A stretch of DNA of 18,679 nucleotides from Clostridiales bacterium UBA1752. GTDB lineage: Bacteria; Bacillota; Clostridia; Oscillospirales; CAG-382. Below are positions 7,263-14,130 of the stretch, one piece after another. The translations under genes were made by a program, and so were the position numbers. The DNA lies in NCBI GenBank assembly GCA_002314835.1, contig DCHM01000048.1, positions 1-18,679 of the forward strand, written 5' to 3'. Under the pieces are notes generated by a model that was given only the letters and a program-made list of their open reading frames with translations, was not told the origin of the DNA and made no database searches. How positions within the stretch are numbered: the first letter of the stretch is position 1; each line of letters opens with the position of its first letter.

Positions 7263-8504
7263 TTATTTGTTATTATGATGATTATACATAGCCATGACTG
7301 CAAAATGCAGCTTGGTTATGCGCTTGTCGCCGCTCTCGGGAAAGCAAAAATAAGTGTCGGTGTTGTTGCAGATTTCGACACAACCGCCTTTTTTCATAAG
7401 GTTGTAGTCGATGTGACAGCTATTCATGGACTGAGCCTTGCGCTCTATCACAAAAGGCTTGCCTTCGTTGTCGGTGCCCTCAAATTTCAGTCCGTCGTAG
7501 CCGTGCGTCAGTGTGCCGACGGCAAAGGGAACTATGCCGACGGCAGAGCCCATAAGGATTTCGAGACGGGCAGGCTCAGAATAAGAGTATTTGCCGCTCT
7601 CGACCTCGTTTGCGACCTCCTGCTTTTGCCATCTGTACCAGTCGGGGATATGGCTGTAAACAGTCTCGTTGCCTACACCCGACAGTACGCCGTATTCGTC
7701 CTGATGCCAGCGTGCGCCGCAGTGCTTGCACCATATTTCTGCGCCGTCCGAATCAGTCTCGTACTCGGTGCCGCAGATGGGGCATTTATACAGCACCCTG
7801 TGGATGCCGCGCATACGGTTTTTGTATTTGAGTTTAATATGGCTGTCACGTTGCCAAGCGTATTCGTCATAGACAAACTCGCTCTCGACCTTTGCCTGTA
7901 TTTCGGCAGGGGTCATATTCTTTATATTCTCGGCAGAGAGCAGGAGCTTAAAGTCGGACTCGACTCTTATATTGCGGTCGGGTACCTTTGCCCACTGAGG
8001 CGAGCGCAAAAAGTTGCCTCTCTGCAGGTGAATCACGACGGGACAGCCGCAGTGCTTGAGCAGGTCGCCGAGTGCAGGGTCGAGCGGCTCGTTGATGCCG
8101 ACGAATGAAAATCTCGCCTCGGGATAGATAGTCAGCACGCCTTTTTTAATCTTTATGATATGCAAAAGGTGACGAGCCGACGTGGGGTCAGCCGTAAACT
8201 TGCGCTTGTAGGTAACGCCGCCCATGCGGAAAAAGAACTCCTTGCCTACAAACTCCTCGATGGATGAGAGCCAGTACGACATTTCTGGTGCGACGGCTAC
8301 GATTTCGGCGGCAAAGTCAACTATCGACGCGTGGTTTTGCAGTACGATGTACGGTGGCTTTAGCCCTTTGGTGCCGATTTTATTGACCTTTAGTCCTTTG
8401 AGCTTAAAATATGTGAAGGAAGCACCCCATTCGATAACCTTCAAAAGCCATATCGGCTTGTGAGGCTTGATGCCGGTGTCAAATTTTTGATGAGTATTAT
8501 ACAT
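7263..8504 (-). CDS. PlsC-like acyltransferase with C-terminal zinc ribbon, 413 aa
   Basis: The first 215 residues look like a phospholipid/glycerol acyltransferase (PlsC, lysophosphatidic acid acyltransferase fold). Motif I is NHASIVD at 57-63, with the catalytic His and Asp. Motif III is the YPEAR segment at 127-131, in place of the common EGTR. A four-cysteine zinc ribbon lies at 241, 244, 259 and 262 (CPIC...CKHC), followed by about 150 residues of unknown fold. PlsC enzymes are usually near 240 aa, so the tail is an addition. I start at the ATG at 8504: GGAGG lies eight bases before it, and the promoter at 8525-8553 would start RNA near 8518, making the in-frame ATG at 8519 practically leaderless. 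The HD-GYP gene follows after 43 bases. The substrate is uncertain; the tail could have a regulatory or partner role. Confidence 0.85.
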   Translation of the reverse strand: MYNTHQKFDTGIKPHKPIWLLKVIEWGASFTYFKLKGLKVNKIGTKGLKPPYIVLQNHASIVDFAAEIVAVAPEMSYWLSSIEEFVGKEFFFRMGGVTYKRKFTADPTSARHLLHIIKIKKGVLTIYPEARFSFVGINEPLDPALGDLLKHCGCPVVIHLQRGNFLRSPQWAKVPDRNIRVESDFKLLLSAENIKNMTPAEIQAKVESEFVYDEYAWQRDSHIKLKYKNRMRGIHRVLYKCPICGTEYETDSDGAEIWCKHCGARWHQDEYGVLSGVGNETVYSHIPDWYRWQKQEVANEVESGKYSYSEPARLEILMGSAVGIVPFAVGTLTHGYDGLKFEGTDNEGKPFVIERKAQSMNSCHIDYNLMKKGGCVEICNNTDTYFCFPESGDKRITKLHFAVMAMYNHHNNK

Positions 8505-8524
8505 TAACTTATCCTCCATTGTGG

Positions 8525-8553
8525 ATTATATCCCGTTTGACTTTGCTTGTCAA
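8525..8553 (-). promoter_or_regulatory. Consensus promoter of the acyltransferase gene
   Basis: Minus strand TTGACA (8548-8553), 17-bp spacer, TATAAT (8525-8530): a perfect sigma-A consensus. The predicted RNA start near 8518 fixes the translational start at 8504. Confidence 0.92.
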
Positions 8554-8560
8554 CAATTTC

Positions 8561-8589
8561 TTGCAAAACTGGCAGTTAGGTGCTATAAT
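8561..8589 (+). promoter_or_regulatory. Promoter of the oligopeptidase gene
   Basis: TTGCAA (8561-8566), 17-bp spacer and TATAAT (8584-8589), with TGC directly before the -10 (extended -10). It is divergent from the promoter at 8525-8553, with the two -35 boxes seven bases apart. Confidence 0.85.
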
Positions 8590-8619
8590 ATAAGCACAAA
8601 AACAAGCGGAGGAAATATT

Positions 8620-10377
8620 ATGTACGACCATTGGGATTTGACCCCGTTTTACACGGGTATAGACGACGCAAAGTTTGCGTCTGATTTTGCGCGGCTAAAG
8701 GAGCTGGCATCAGGCATCGGCGAGCTTGCCAAAACGTGCGGCAAAATAGCCGACAAGGAGCTGCTATGCCGCTATATCGCATTAAACGAAGAATGCGAGC
8801 AAAAAATCATATTGCTCTTTGGCTATCTCGAATTGCGCTCGGCTGTCAACGCCAAGGACACCGAGGCTCTGTCTTATATCGGACGCATCAGAGCGATACT
8901 CGCCGACTGCGCAGGCGCAGGCGCCGTGCTCCGCAACTACATCGGCAGGATAGATGATATCAAAGCACTCATCGGCGACGACAAGGTGCTGACTGAATAT
9001 GCGTTTTTGTTTGACAACATAAAGTCTGACTTTGCTCATCTGCTCTCGGGCGAGGAAGAAACCATAATGTCAAAATACAACATTTCGGGCGGCTCCGCGT
9101 GGGAAACCATGAGAGACGACCTTACCGCTTCGGTCAAGGTGCAGTATAACGGCGGCGTCACCAACCTCTCCGACATCCGCAACAAGGCTTACGAAGACAG
9201 CGCAGAGGTGCGCAAGAGCGCCTACGAGGCAGAGCTTGCCTGCTATCCTCAGATAGAGGATGCGATAGCTTACTCACTCAATAATATAAAAAAACAGGCT
9301 ACCACAGAGGCAGAGCTCCGTCACTTTGAGAGCCCGATAGTCAAGGAATTGCACTACGCCCGTATGCAAAAGGCTACGCTCGACGCACTGCTCACCGCCA
9401 TGGTTGAATATATGCCGCATTTCCGCCGCTATCTTAAGGCGCTCGCAAGGGCACTCGGACACAAAAACGGTCTGCCCTGGTACGACCTCTTTGCTCCCGT
9501 CGGCAACGACGACGCGACGTATTCACCCGAGGATGCGAGAAACTATCTCGCCAAGGTGTTTACTCCGTTTGACGCAGACCTTGCAAATATGGTTGACAAG
9601 GCGTTTGCCGATAACTGGATAGACTTTTATCCCGCAGACGGCAAGCAGGGCGGCGCATTCTGCATGAGCTGTCACCCCTTAAAGCAGTCGAGAGTGCTCA
9701 CCAACTTCGGCGGCAAATTCGGTGACGTTATGACGCTCGCACACGAGCTGGGACACGCGTTCCATAACTTTAACCTCTATTCTCACAGACCGCTCAACAC
9801 CGACTATTCGATGCCCGTAGCCGAAACCGCGTCAAACTTTAACGAGGTCCTTACCATGGACTACGCGCTTTCGCACGCTGAAACCAAGGAGCAAAAGATA
9901 GCCCTCTTAAACGGCAAGCTGTCTGATACGACGCAGATAATCTGCGATATTTACTCGAGGTATCTGTTTGAAAAATCGGTATTTGACGCGTGCAAGGACG
10001 ATTTTATGACCGCAGACAAGCTCTCTGAAATGATGCTCGCGGCTCAAAAACAAGCCTACGGCGACGGCCTCGACCCCGAATATATGCACAAGTATATGTG
10101 GATTTGCAAGGGTCACTACTATTCGCCCGACCTCAGCTTTTATAACTGGCCGTACGCATTCGGCGGACTGTTTGCTCAGGGACTGTTTGCAAAATACAAG
10201 GAGATGGGCGCCGAGTTTGTGCCGCTCTACAAAAAGCTGTTGCACGCTACCACGGTTTGCTCGGTCGAAGACACCGCCAAAATCGCAGGCATCGACCTTA
10301 CAAATCCCGATTTCTGGAGACAGGGGCTCGATTATTTCGTCGGACTCATCGACGAGTTTGAAGAGCTCACCAAATAA
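8620..10377 (+). CDS. pepF: M3-family oligoendopeptidase (PepF-like), 585 aa
   Basis: This is a cytoplasmic zinc metallopeptidase of family M3, which cuts short peptides and helps in peptide recycling. The zinc motif HELGHAFH is at 375-382 (H375 and H379 as ligands, E376 as base). The third ligand is the Glu in AETASNF (E402). An all-helical N-terminal half precedes it, as in PepF. Length fits the usual 570-600 aa. The ATG at 8620 has GGAGG eight bases upstream and lies about 25 bases after the predicted RNA start. In-frame codons back to 8521 lie upstream of the promoter's -10 box and are excluded. The gene is transcribed alone and ends at a strong terminator. PepF and related M3 enzymes are hard to separate by eye, so the symbol is less certain than the family. 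Confidence 0.93.
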   Translation: MYDHWDLTPFYTGIDDAKFASDFARLKELASGIGELAKTCGKIADKELLCRYIALNEECEQKIILLFGYLELRSAVNAKDTEALSYIGRIRAILADCAGAGAVLRNYIGRIDDIKALIGDDKVLTEYAFLFDNIKSDFAHLLSGEEETIMSKYNISGGSAWETMRDDLTASVKVQYNGGVTNLSDIRNKAYEDSAEVRKSAYEAELACYPQIEDAIAYSLNNIKKQATTEAELRHFESPIVKELHYARMQKATLDALLTAMVEYMPHFRRYLKALARALGHKNGLPWYDLFAPVGNDDATYSPEDARNYLAKVFTPFDADLANMVDKAFADNWIDFYPADGKQGGAFCMSCHPLKQSRVLTNFGGKFGDVMTLAHELGHAFHNFNLYSHRPLNTDYSMPVAETASNFNEVLTMDYALSHAETKEQKIALLNGKLSDTTQIICDIYSRYLFEKSVFDACKDDFMTADKLSEMMLAAQKQAYGDGLDPEYMHKYMWICKGHYYSPDLSFYNWPYAFGGLFAQGLFAKYKEMGAEFVPLYKKLLHATTVCSVEDTAKIAGIDLTNPDFWRQGLDYFVGLIDEFEELTK

Positions 10378-10381
10378 CACA

Positions 10382-10409
10382 AAAAAGCCGGCGTTACTGC
10401 CGGCTTTTT
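10382..10409. terminator. Bidirectional terminator after the oligopeptidase
   Basis: GCCGGC (10387-10392) pairs with GCCGGC (10399-10404), extended by A/T pairs, with five T after it on plus and six on minus. It also serves the leftward HtrA-like gene ending at 10482. Confidence 0.92.
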
Positions 10410-10411
10410 GT

Positions 10412-10435
10412 TTGCGCCGTAGGGGAACGGCGCAA
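10412..10435. repeat. GC-rich perfect inverted repeat
   Basis: TTGCGCCGT (10412-10420) pairs with ACGGCGCAA (10427-10435) around AGGGGA. No T run follows on plus; on minus only ACAAAAA follows. It lies beside the real terminator and may be a small dispersed hairpin element or a 3'-end stabiliser of the leftward transcript. Confidence 0.6.
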
Positions 10436-10481
10436 GGGTTGGGGGAAAGAAATAAAGGAGAAATCTATGTGAAAGACGTTA

Positions 10482-11696
10482 TCAGTTTTGAGGGCGGTAC
10501 TCGGTGAGAGTTACCGTGACGAGCATATCGGTGCCGTCGCGCCTTATCTCAAATACCGCTTTGTCGCCGATGGAGAGCTTTGATATTATCTCGGTTACCT
10601 GCTCGGCTGAGGTTATGTCGGTGCCGTTTATGCGCACTATAAGGTCACGGACCTTGAGCCCTGCCGTTTCGGCATCCGAGCCGCTCGTTACTTCGCTGAT
10701 GTAAGTTCCGAGCTCTGTCAGACCGTTGCGGTAAGCGGTTATCATGCTCGTGATGTCAACTGCCGTGGCTCCGAGGCTCACTCTGCCGCGGACGTAGCCG
10801 CATTCAACGAGGTCGGTGATTATCGTGCTCGCAAAATCAGTCGGGATGGCGTAGCCGATGCCCGTATTGGTTTCGTTGCCGGTTTTGGCTCTTATTATGC
10901 CTATCAGCTCGCCGCTTTGGTTATAAAGACCGCCGCCCGAAAATCCGGCTATGACCGTCGCGTCGGTTTGCAAGAGGTATATTTCCTCGCCGTCGAGCGT
11001 CAGCGTCTGCTGGGCCGCCGAAACGATGCCGTAGGTGACTACGCCGCCCTTGGTGCCGTTGGGGTTGCCTATCGCAATAACCGAGTCACCGCACTGCATA
11101 TCTGCCGAACTGCCTATCGTAGCAGGGGTTAGCCCCGTAGCGTCAACCTTGAGCACCGCGATATCTGTCGTTTCGTCACCGCCGACTACCGTGGCGGTAA
11201 GCGTCGTTTCGTCGGGTAGGGTGACCGTGATAGAGGTCGCACTTTCGATGACGTGGTAGCAAGTGACTATATAGCCGTCCTCGGTCAAAACACTGCCGCT
11301 GCCGCTGCTCGAGCCCTGAGAATATCCGTTGCGTACTACGCAGTTTATGCGCACAAAGCTTGCCTTGGCTTTGGCTACCGTCTCTTTGATGTCGAGTATT
11401 TCGGTGCCGTCGCCGGTCCTTAGGTCTATGCCGTTATTAGAAATCGTCTCTTGGCTCTTGCTCGCTTCGTCACTCGGCTCAGAGTGGGTGGCAGGCTCTT
11501 TTGATTCGGCTTTTGTATTGTAGTCGCCTATGCTGGCTTCTTTAGATACGGCGCTGCCGTAATCCTCGCCGATATACAGCAATATCGTGCCGATGCAAAC
11601 CAGTATGGCAAATACCAATATTACCGCTATAACGATGAGCGCGTTACGCTTTTTATTATCGTTTTGATTGGGTGGATAATAGTTAAAATCGTTCAT
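10482..11696 (-). CDS. HtrA/DegP-like serine protease with PDZ domain, 404 aa
   Basis: This is a membrane-anchored S1C protease for extracytoplasmic protein quality control. A cytoplasmic tail of about 17 residues precedes one membrane segment (18-41). A Ser/Glu/Lys-rich linker follows to about 95. The trypsin-like domain spans about 108-295, with the triad H148 (in TCYHVI), D178 (in DETTDIAVL) and S253 (in AGFSGGGL). One PDZ domain lies at 305-398. The topology and single PDZ match HtrA of Firmicutes. Two conserved signatures differ from the usual TNxHVI and GNSGGPL: Cys replaces Asn before His, and Phe and Gly replace Asn and Pro around Ser. The triad itself is intact. The ATG at 11696 has AGAGGAC upstream. 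PerR lies upstream on the same strand, separated by a terminator; no clear promoter is seen. Confidence 0.93.
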   Translation of the reverse strand: MNDFNYYPPNQNDNKKRNALIVIAVILVFAILVCIGTILLYIGEDYGSAVSKEASIGDYNTKAESKEPATHSEPSDEASKSQETISNNGIDLRTGDGTEILDIKETVAKAKASFVRINCVVRNGYSQGSSSGSGSVLTEDGYIVTCYHVIESATSITVTLPDETTLTATVVGGDETTDIAVLKVDATGLTPATIGSSADMQCGDSVIAIGNPNGTKGGVVTYGIVSAAQQTLTLDGEEIYLLQTDATVIAGFSGGGLYNQSGELIGIIRAKTGNETNTGIGYAIPTDFASTIITDLVECGYVRGRVSLGATAVDITSMITAYRNGLTELGTYISEVTSGSDAETAGLKVRDLIVRINGTDITSAEQVTEIISKLSIGDKAVFEIRRDGTDMLVTVTLTEYRPQN

Positions 11697-11755
11697 TGCT
11701 TTGTCCTCTTTGTGTCTGTAATATAACAGTCAATGCTTAAAGCAGTATTAAAACC

Positions 11756-11779
11756 AAAAAATAATTTGCATTATTTTTT
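11756..11779. repeat. AT-only perfect inverted repeat
   Basis: AAAAAATAAT (11756-11765) and ATTATTTTTT (11770-11779) are perfect complements around TTGC. It lies between the perR terminator and the HtrA-like gene. It could be an operator, an upstream element or a weak hairpin; nothing decides between these. Confidence 0.55.
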
Positions 11780-11788
11780 AATTGTGGT

Positions 11789-11827
11789 AAAATAAAAGCG
11801 GCTCGGGCAGCGACCTGCCGAAACCGC
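11789..11827 (-). terminator. Intrinsic terminator of perR
   Basis: On the minus strand a 13-position stem (11815-11827 with 11798-11810, one mismatch and G-U pairs) around GTCG is followed by TTTTATTTT. It starts eight bases after the perR stop codon and separates perR from the HtrA-like gene. Confidence 0.85.
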
Positions 11828-11834
11828 GTTTTGG

Positions 11835-12206
11835 TTATTTTGTTTTACAGTCACAGCAGACGCCCTTGTAGATTATCTGCCTTTCAAATACCTGTATGCA
11901 GTCGGGCAGCTTTGGCGTCGGGGTGTCACCGATGGGGAAATCTATAAGCTTGCCGCATTTGACACACACAAAATGGCTGTGGTCCTCGGTAACGTAGTCA
12001 AATCTGTCGGGCATGCCAGTGGCGGTAATGCGGCGTACCTTGCCGTCGTCTGCGAGCAAACCGAGGTTGCGGTAAACCGTAGCCAGACTGATGTCGGGCA
12101 TCTCGAGTTTGATTTCGCCGTATAACTGCTCTGCAGTGGGGTGATCGTGTCTGTCTGAAACGGCGCGCAGGACTATCTCTTTTTGCTTTGTGTTGCGTCT
12201 TAACAA
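11835..12206 (-). CDS. perR: Fur-family regulator, PerR type, 123 aa
   Basis: A winged-helix N-terminal half (ATVYRNLGLL at 42-51 as recognition helix) is followed by a dimerisation half with a Cys4 structural zinc site (C81, C84, C117, C120). All five regulatory metal ligands known from Bacillus PerR have counterparts: H22, D70, H76, H78 and D89. Asp at the last position is the residue type that marks PerR, where Fur has Glu. So a metal-catalysed peroxide sensor that represses oxidative-stress genes is likely. It is somewhat shorter at the N-terminus than Bacillus PerR (145 aa). The start is a TTG at 12206 with AAAGGAG nine bases upstream; a stop codon lies just before it in frame. The promoter is at 12229-12257 with a palindrome on its -10 box, suggesting autoregulation. 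ygiQ is divergent. Confidence 0.88.
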   Translation of the reverse strand: MLRRNTKQKEIVLRAVSDRHDHPTAEQLYGEIKLEMPDISLATVYRNLGLLADDGKVRRITATGMPDRFDYVTEDHSHFVCVKCGKLIDFPIGDTPTPKLPDCIQVFERQIIYKGVCCDCKTK

Positions 12207-12224
12207 TCGTCATCACTCCTTTGA

Positions 12225-12257
12225 GTTTATTATAAACAAACATTTTTGATTTGTCAA
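12225..12257 (-). promoter_or_regulatory. perR promoter with overlapping candidate operator
   Basis: Minus strand TTGACA (12252-12257), 17-bp spacer, TATAAT (12229-12234): a perfect consensus. A perfect 6-1-6 palindrome (12225-12237, GTTTATTATAAAC) covers the -10 box. It shares the TTATTATAA core of Per boxes but is not a full TTATAAT-n-ATTATAA match. Binding by PerR is an inference. Confidence 0.8.
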
Positions 12258-12280
12258 TCATTTTATCGGAGGCTCGCAAA

Positions 12281-14086
12281 ATGGCTTTTTTACCGATGAC
12301 AACGTCTGAGCTGACCTGTCAGCCCGACTTTATAATAGTAACGGGTGACGCATACGTTGACCACCCGTCCTTTGGCACCGCCGTCATAGGTAGGGTGCTG
12401 GAGGAGGCAGGCTACAGCGTAGCCGTCATAGCACAGCCCGACTGGCACAGCACCGACGATATCAAGCGTCTCGGTGCGCCGAGGCTCGCTTTTTTAGTTA
12501 ACAGCGGCAACGTGGACAGTATGGTGGCACATTATACCGCCGCCAAAAAGCCGCGCTCGCAGGACTACTATTCGCCCGGAGGCAGGTCGGGATGCCGTCC
12601 CGACAGAGCGGTTATAGTATATTGTAACCTCATTCGTCAGGCTTTCGGCGATATACCGCTCGTCATAGGCGGTGTTGAAGCCTCGACGCGCAGGTTTGCA
12701 CATTACGACTATTGGAGCGACAAGCTCCGTCGCAGCATACTGCTCGACAGCAGAGCCGATCTTTTGACCTACGGTATGGGCGAAAACATCATCCGCCGCA
12801 TAGCATTTTTGCTCGCAAAGGGCGTGCCGATAAACAAAATACGCGACGTCAAGGGTACCTGCTACGCCGAAAAAGCAGGCTACGAGCCAAAGGGCGAGTA
12901 TGTTTCGCTCGGCGAATTTGACACCCTCTGCGCCTCCAAAAAGGCGTTTGCCGACGCCTTTGCCGTGCAGTATCAAAATCAAGACCCGTATAACGGCAAA
13001 ATATTGGTAGAGGGCTACGGCGACAGCGTGGTGGTTCACAATCCGCCTATGCCCCCACTCAGCCAAAAGGAGCTTGACGCCGTTTACGACCTGCCTTATC
13101 AGAGAGATTATCACCCGTCCTACAAGCCTCTCGGCGGCGTGCCTGCCATTAACGAGGTCAAGTTCTCGATAACCCATAACCGTGGATGCTATGGCAACTG
13201 TAACTTTTGCTCGATAGCGTTTACGCAGGGCAGGGTAGTCGTTTCGCGCAGTATAGAGAGCGTGGTTAAAGAAGCAAAAGCACTCACCGAGCTGCCCGAT
13301 TTCAAGGGCTATATCCACGATATAGGCGGCCCGACGGCAAACTTTGCCTCGCCCGTATGCAAGCTGCAGGAGCAGGGACGCGCTTGCAACAAGCGCGAGT
13401 GCCTTTATCCTTCGCTCTGCCCAAACGCAAAGCCCGACAACTCGAGGTATCTCGAAATGCTGCGAGCGGTACGCGCTCTGCCGGGGGTAAAAAAGGTGTT
13501 TGTCCGCTCGGGCATCAGACACGATTTTGTCAACGCCCAAAAGGACGACGAGTTTATCACCGAGCTTGCGCTATACCACACAAGCGGTCAGCTGAGGCTC
13601 GCACCCGAGCACGTTTCGGCACCCGTATTAAAAGCGATGGGCAAGCCGCCGCTGCAGGAGTACGAAAAGTTTAAGCAAAAGTTCGACGCGGTTTCGAGAG
13701 CCAACGGCCTCGAGCAATACGTCCTGCCTTATCTGATGTCGTCGCACCCGGGCAGTACGCTCGGCTGTGCGCTCGAACTGGCGCTTTACCTGCGCAAAAA
13801 CAGACTAAAGCCCGAGCAGGTGCAGGACTTTTATCCAACGCCGGGCACCGCGAGCACCTGTATGTTTTACACCGGCATAGACCCGTTTAGCGGCAAGAGC
13901 ATATACGTTCCGCGCTCGGGCAGGGAAAAAGCCATGCAAAGGGCGCTCTTGCAGTCCTACGACCCCAAAAACGCGCCTCTCGTTAAAGAAGCCCTCGAAG
14001 CCTTAAACCGCCCCGACCTGCAAAAAATGCTATTGCCCTCAAAGCCAAAGCAAGTAAGCAAAAAGCCGACTAATAAACACAGATGA
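12281..14086 (+). CDS. ygiQ: YgiQ family radical SAM protein, 601 aa
   Basis: This is a large radical S-adenosylmethionine protein of the UPF0313/YgiQ family, whose reaction is not established. An N-terminal domain of about 270 residues (with VIGGVEASTRRFAHYDYW near 128-145) resembles the cobalamin-binding-like front part of related enzymes. The radical SAM cluster motif CxxxCxxC is at C303, C307 and C310, inside ITHNRGCYGNCNFCSIAFTQGR. A second Cys-rich stretch lies near residues 365-390 and could hold another metal site. The lysine-rich tail after about 580 looks disordered. Length fits Firmicute members (about 600-680 aa; the E. coli protein is longer). The ATG at 12281 has GGAGG eight bases upstream. 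It is divergent from perR across 74 bases and ends at a terminator; no clear promoter of its own is seen. Confidence 0.93.
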   Translation: MAFLPMTTSELTCQPDFIIVTGDAYVDHPSFGTAVIGRVLEEAGYSVAVIAQPDWHSTDDIKRLGAPRLAFLVNSGNVDSMVAHYTAAKKPRSQDYYSPGGRSGCRPDRAVIVYCNLIRQAFGDIPLVIGGVEASTRRFAHYDYWSDKLRRSILLDSRADLLTYGMGENIIRRIAFLLAKGVPINKIRDVKGTCYAEKAGYEPKGEYVSLGEFDTLCASKKAFADAFAVQYQNQDPYNGKILVEGYGDSVVVHNPPMPPLSQKELDAVYDLPYQRDYHPSYKPLGGVPAINEVKFSITHNRGCYGNCNFCSIAFTQGRVVVSRSIESVVKEAKALTELPDFKGYIHDIGGPTANFASPVCKLQEQGRACNKRECLYPSLCPNAKPDNSRYLEMLRAVRALPGVKKVFVRSGIRHDFVNAQKDDEFITELALYHTSGQLRLAPEHVSAPVLKAMGKPPLQEYEKFKQKFDAVSRANGLEQYVLPYLMSSHPGSTLGCALELALYLRKNRLKPEQVQDFYPTPGTASTCMFYTGIDPFSGKSIYVPRSGREKAMQRALLQSYDPKNAPLVKEALEALNRPDLQKMLLPSKPKQVSKKPTNKHR

Positions 14087-14090
14087 CAAA

Positions 14091-14127
14091 ACAGCCTCTC
14101 AACCGATAATTGAGAGGCTGTTTTTTT
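14091..14127. terminator. Bidirectional terminator between ygiQ and the lipoprotein gene
   Basis: ACAGCCTCTCAA (14091-14102) pairs perfectly with TTGAGAGGCTGT (14110-14121), then T to 14127. An A run before the stem gives the T run for the minus strand. The convergent lipoprotein gene stops at 14131. Confidence 0.93.
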
Positions 14128-14130
14128 AGT

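Noticed and set aside
7251..8108. Plus-strand open frame (285 codons) opposite the acyltransferase
   Set aside because: The minus strand has catalytic and zinc motifs, a perfect promoter and a ribosome binding site; the plus frame has none.
8505..8519. Upstream ATG (8519) of the acyltransferase
   Set aside because: Predicted RNA begins at about the same place, and the GGAGG site lies after this ATG.
10469..10507. Twelve-codon GTG open frame after AAAGGAG
   Set aside because: It is too short and antisense to the end of the HtrA-like gene; kept only as an observation.
12494..13540. Long minus-strand open frame (348 codons) inside ygiQ
   Set aside because: It is antisense to a clear radical SAM gene; no motif and no start signal support it.
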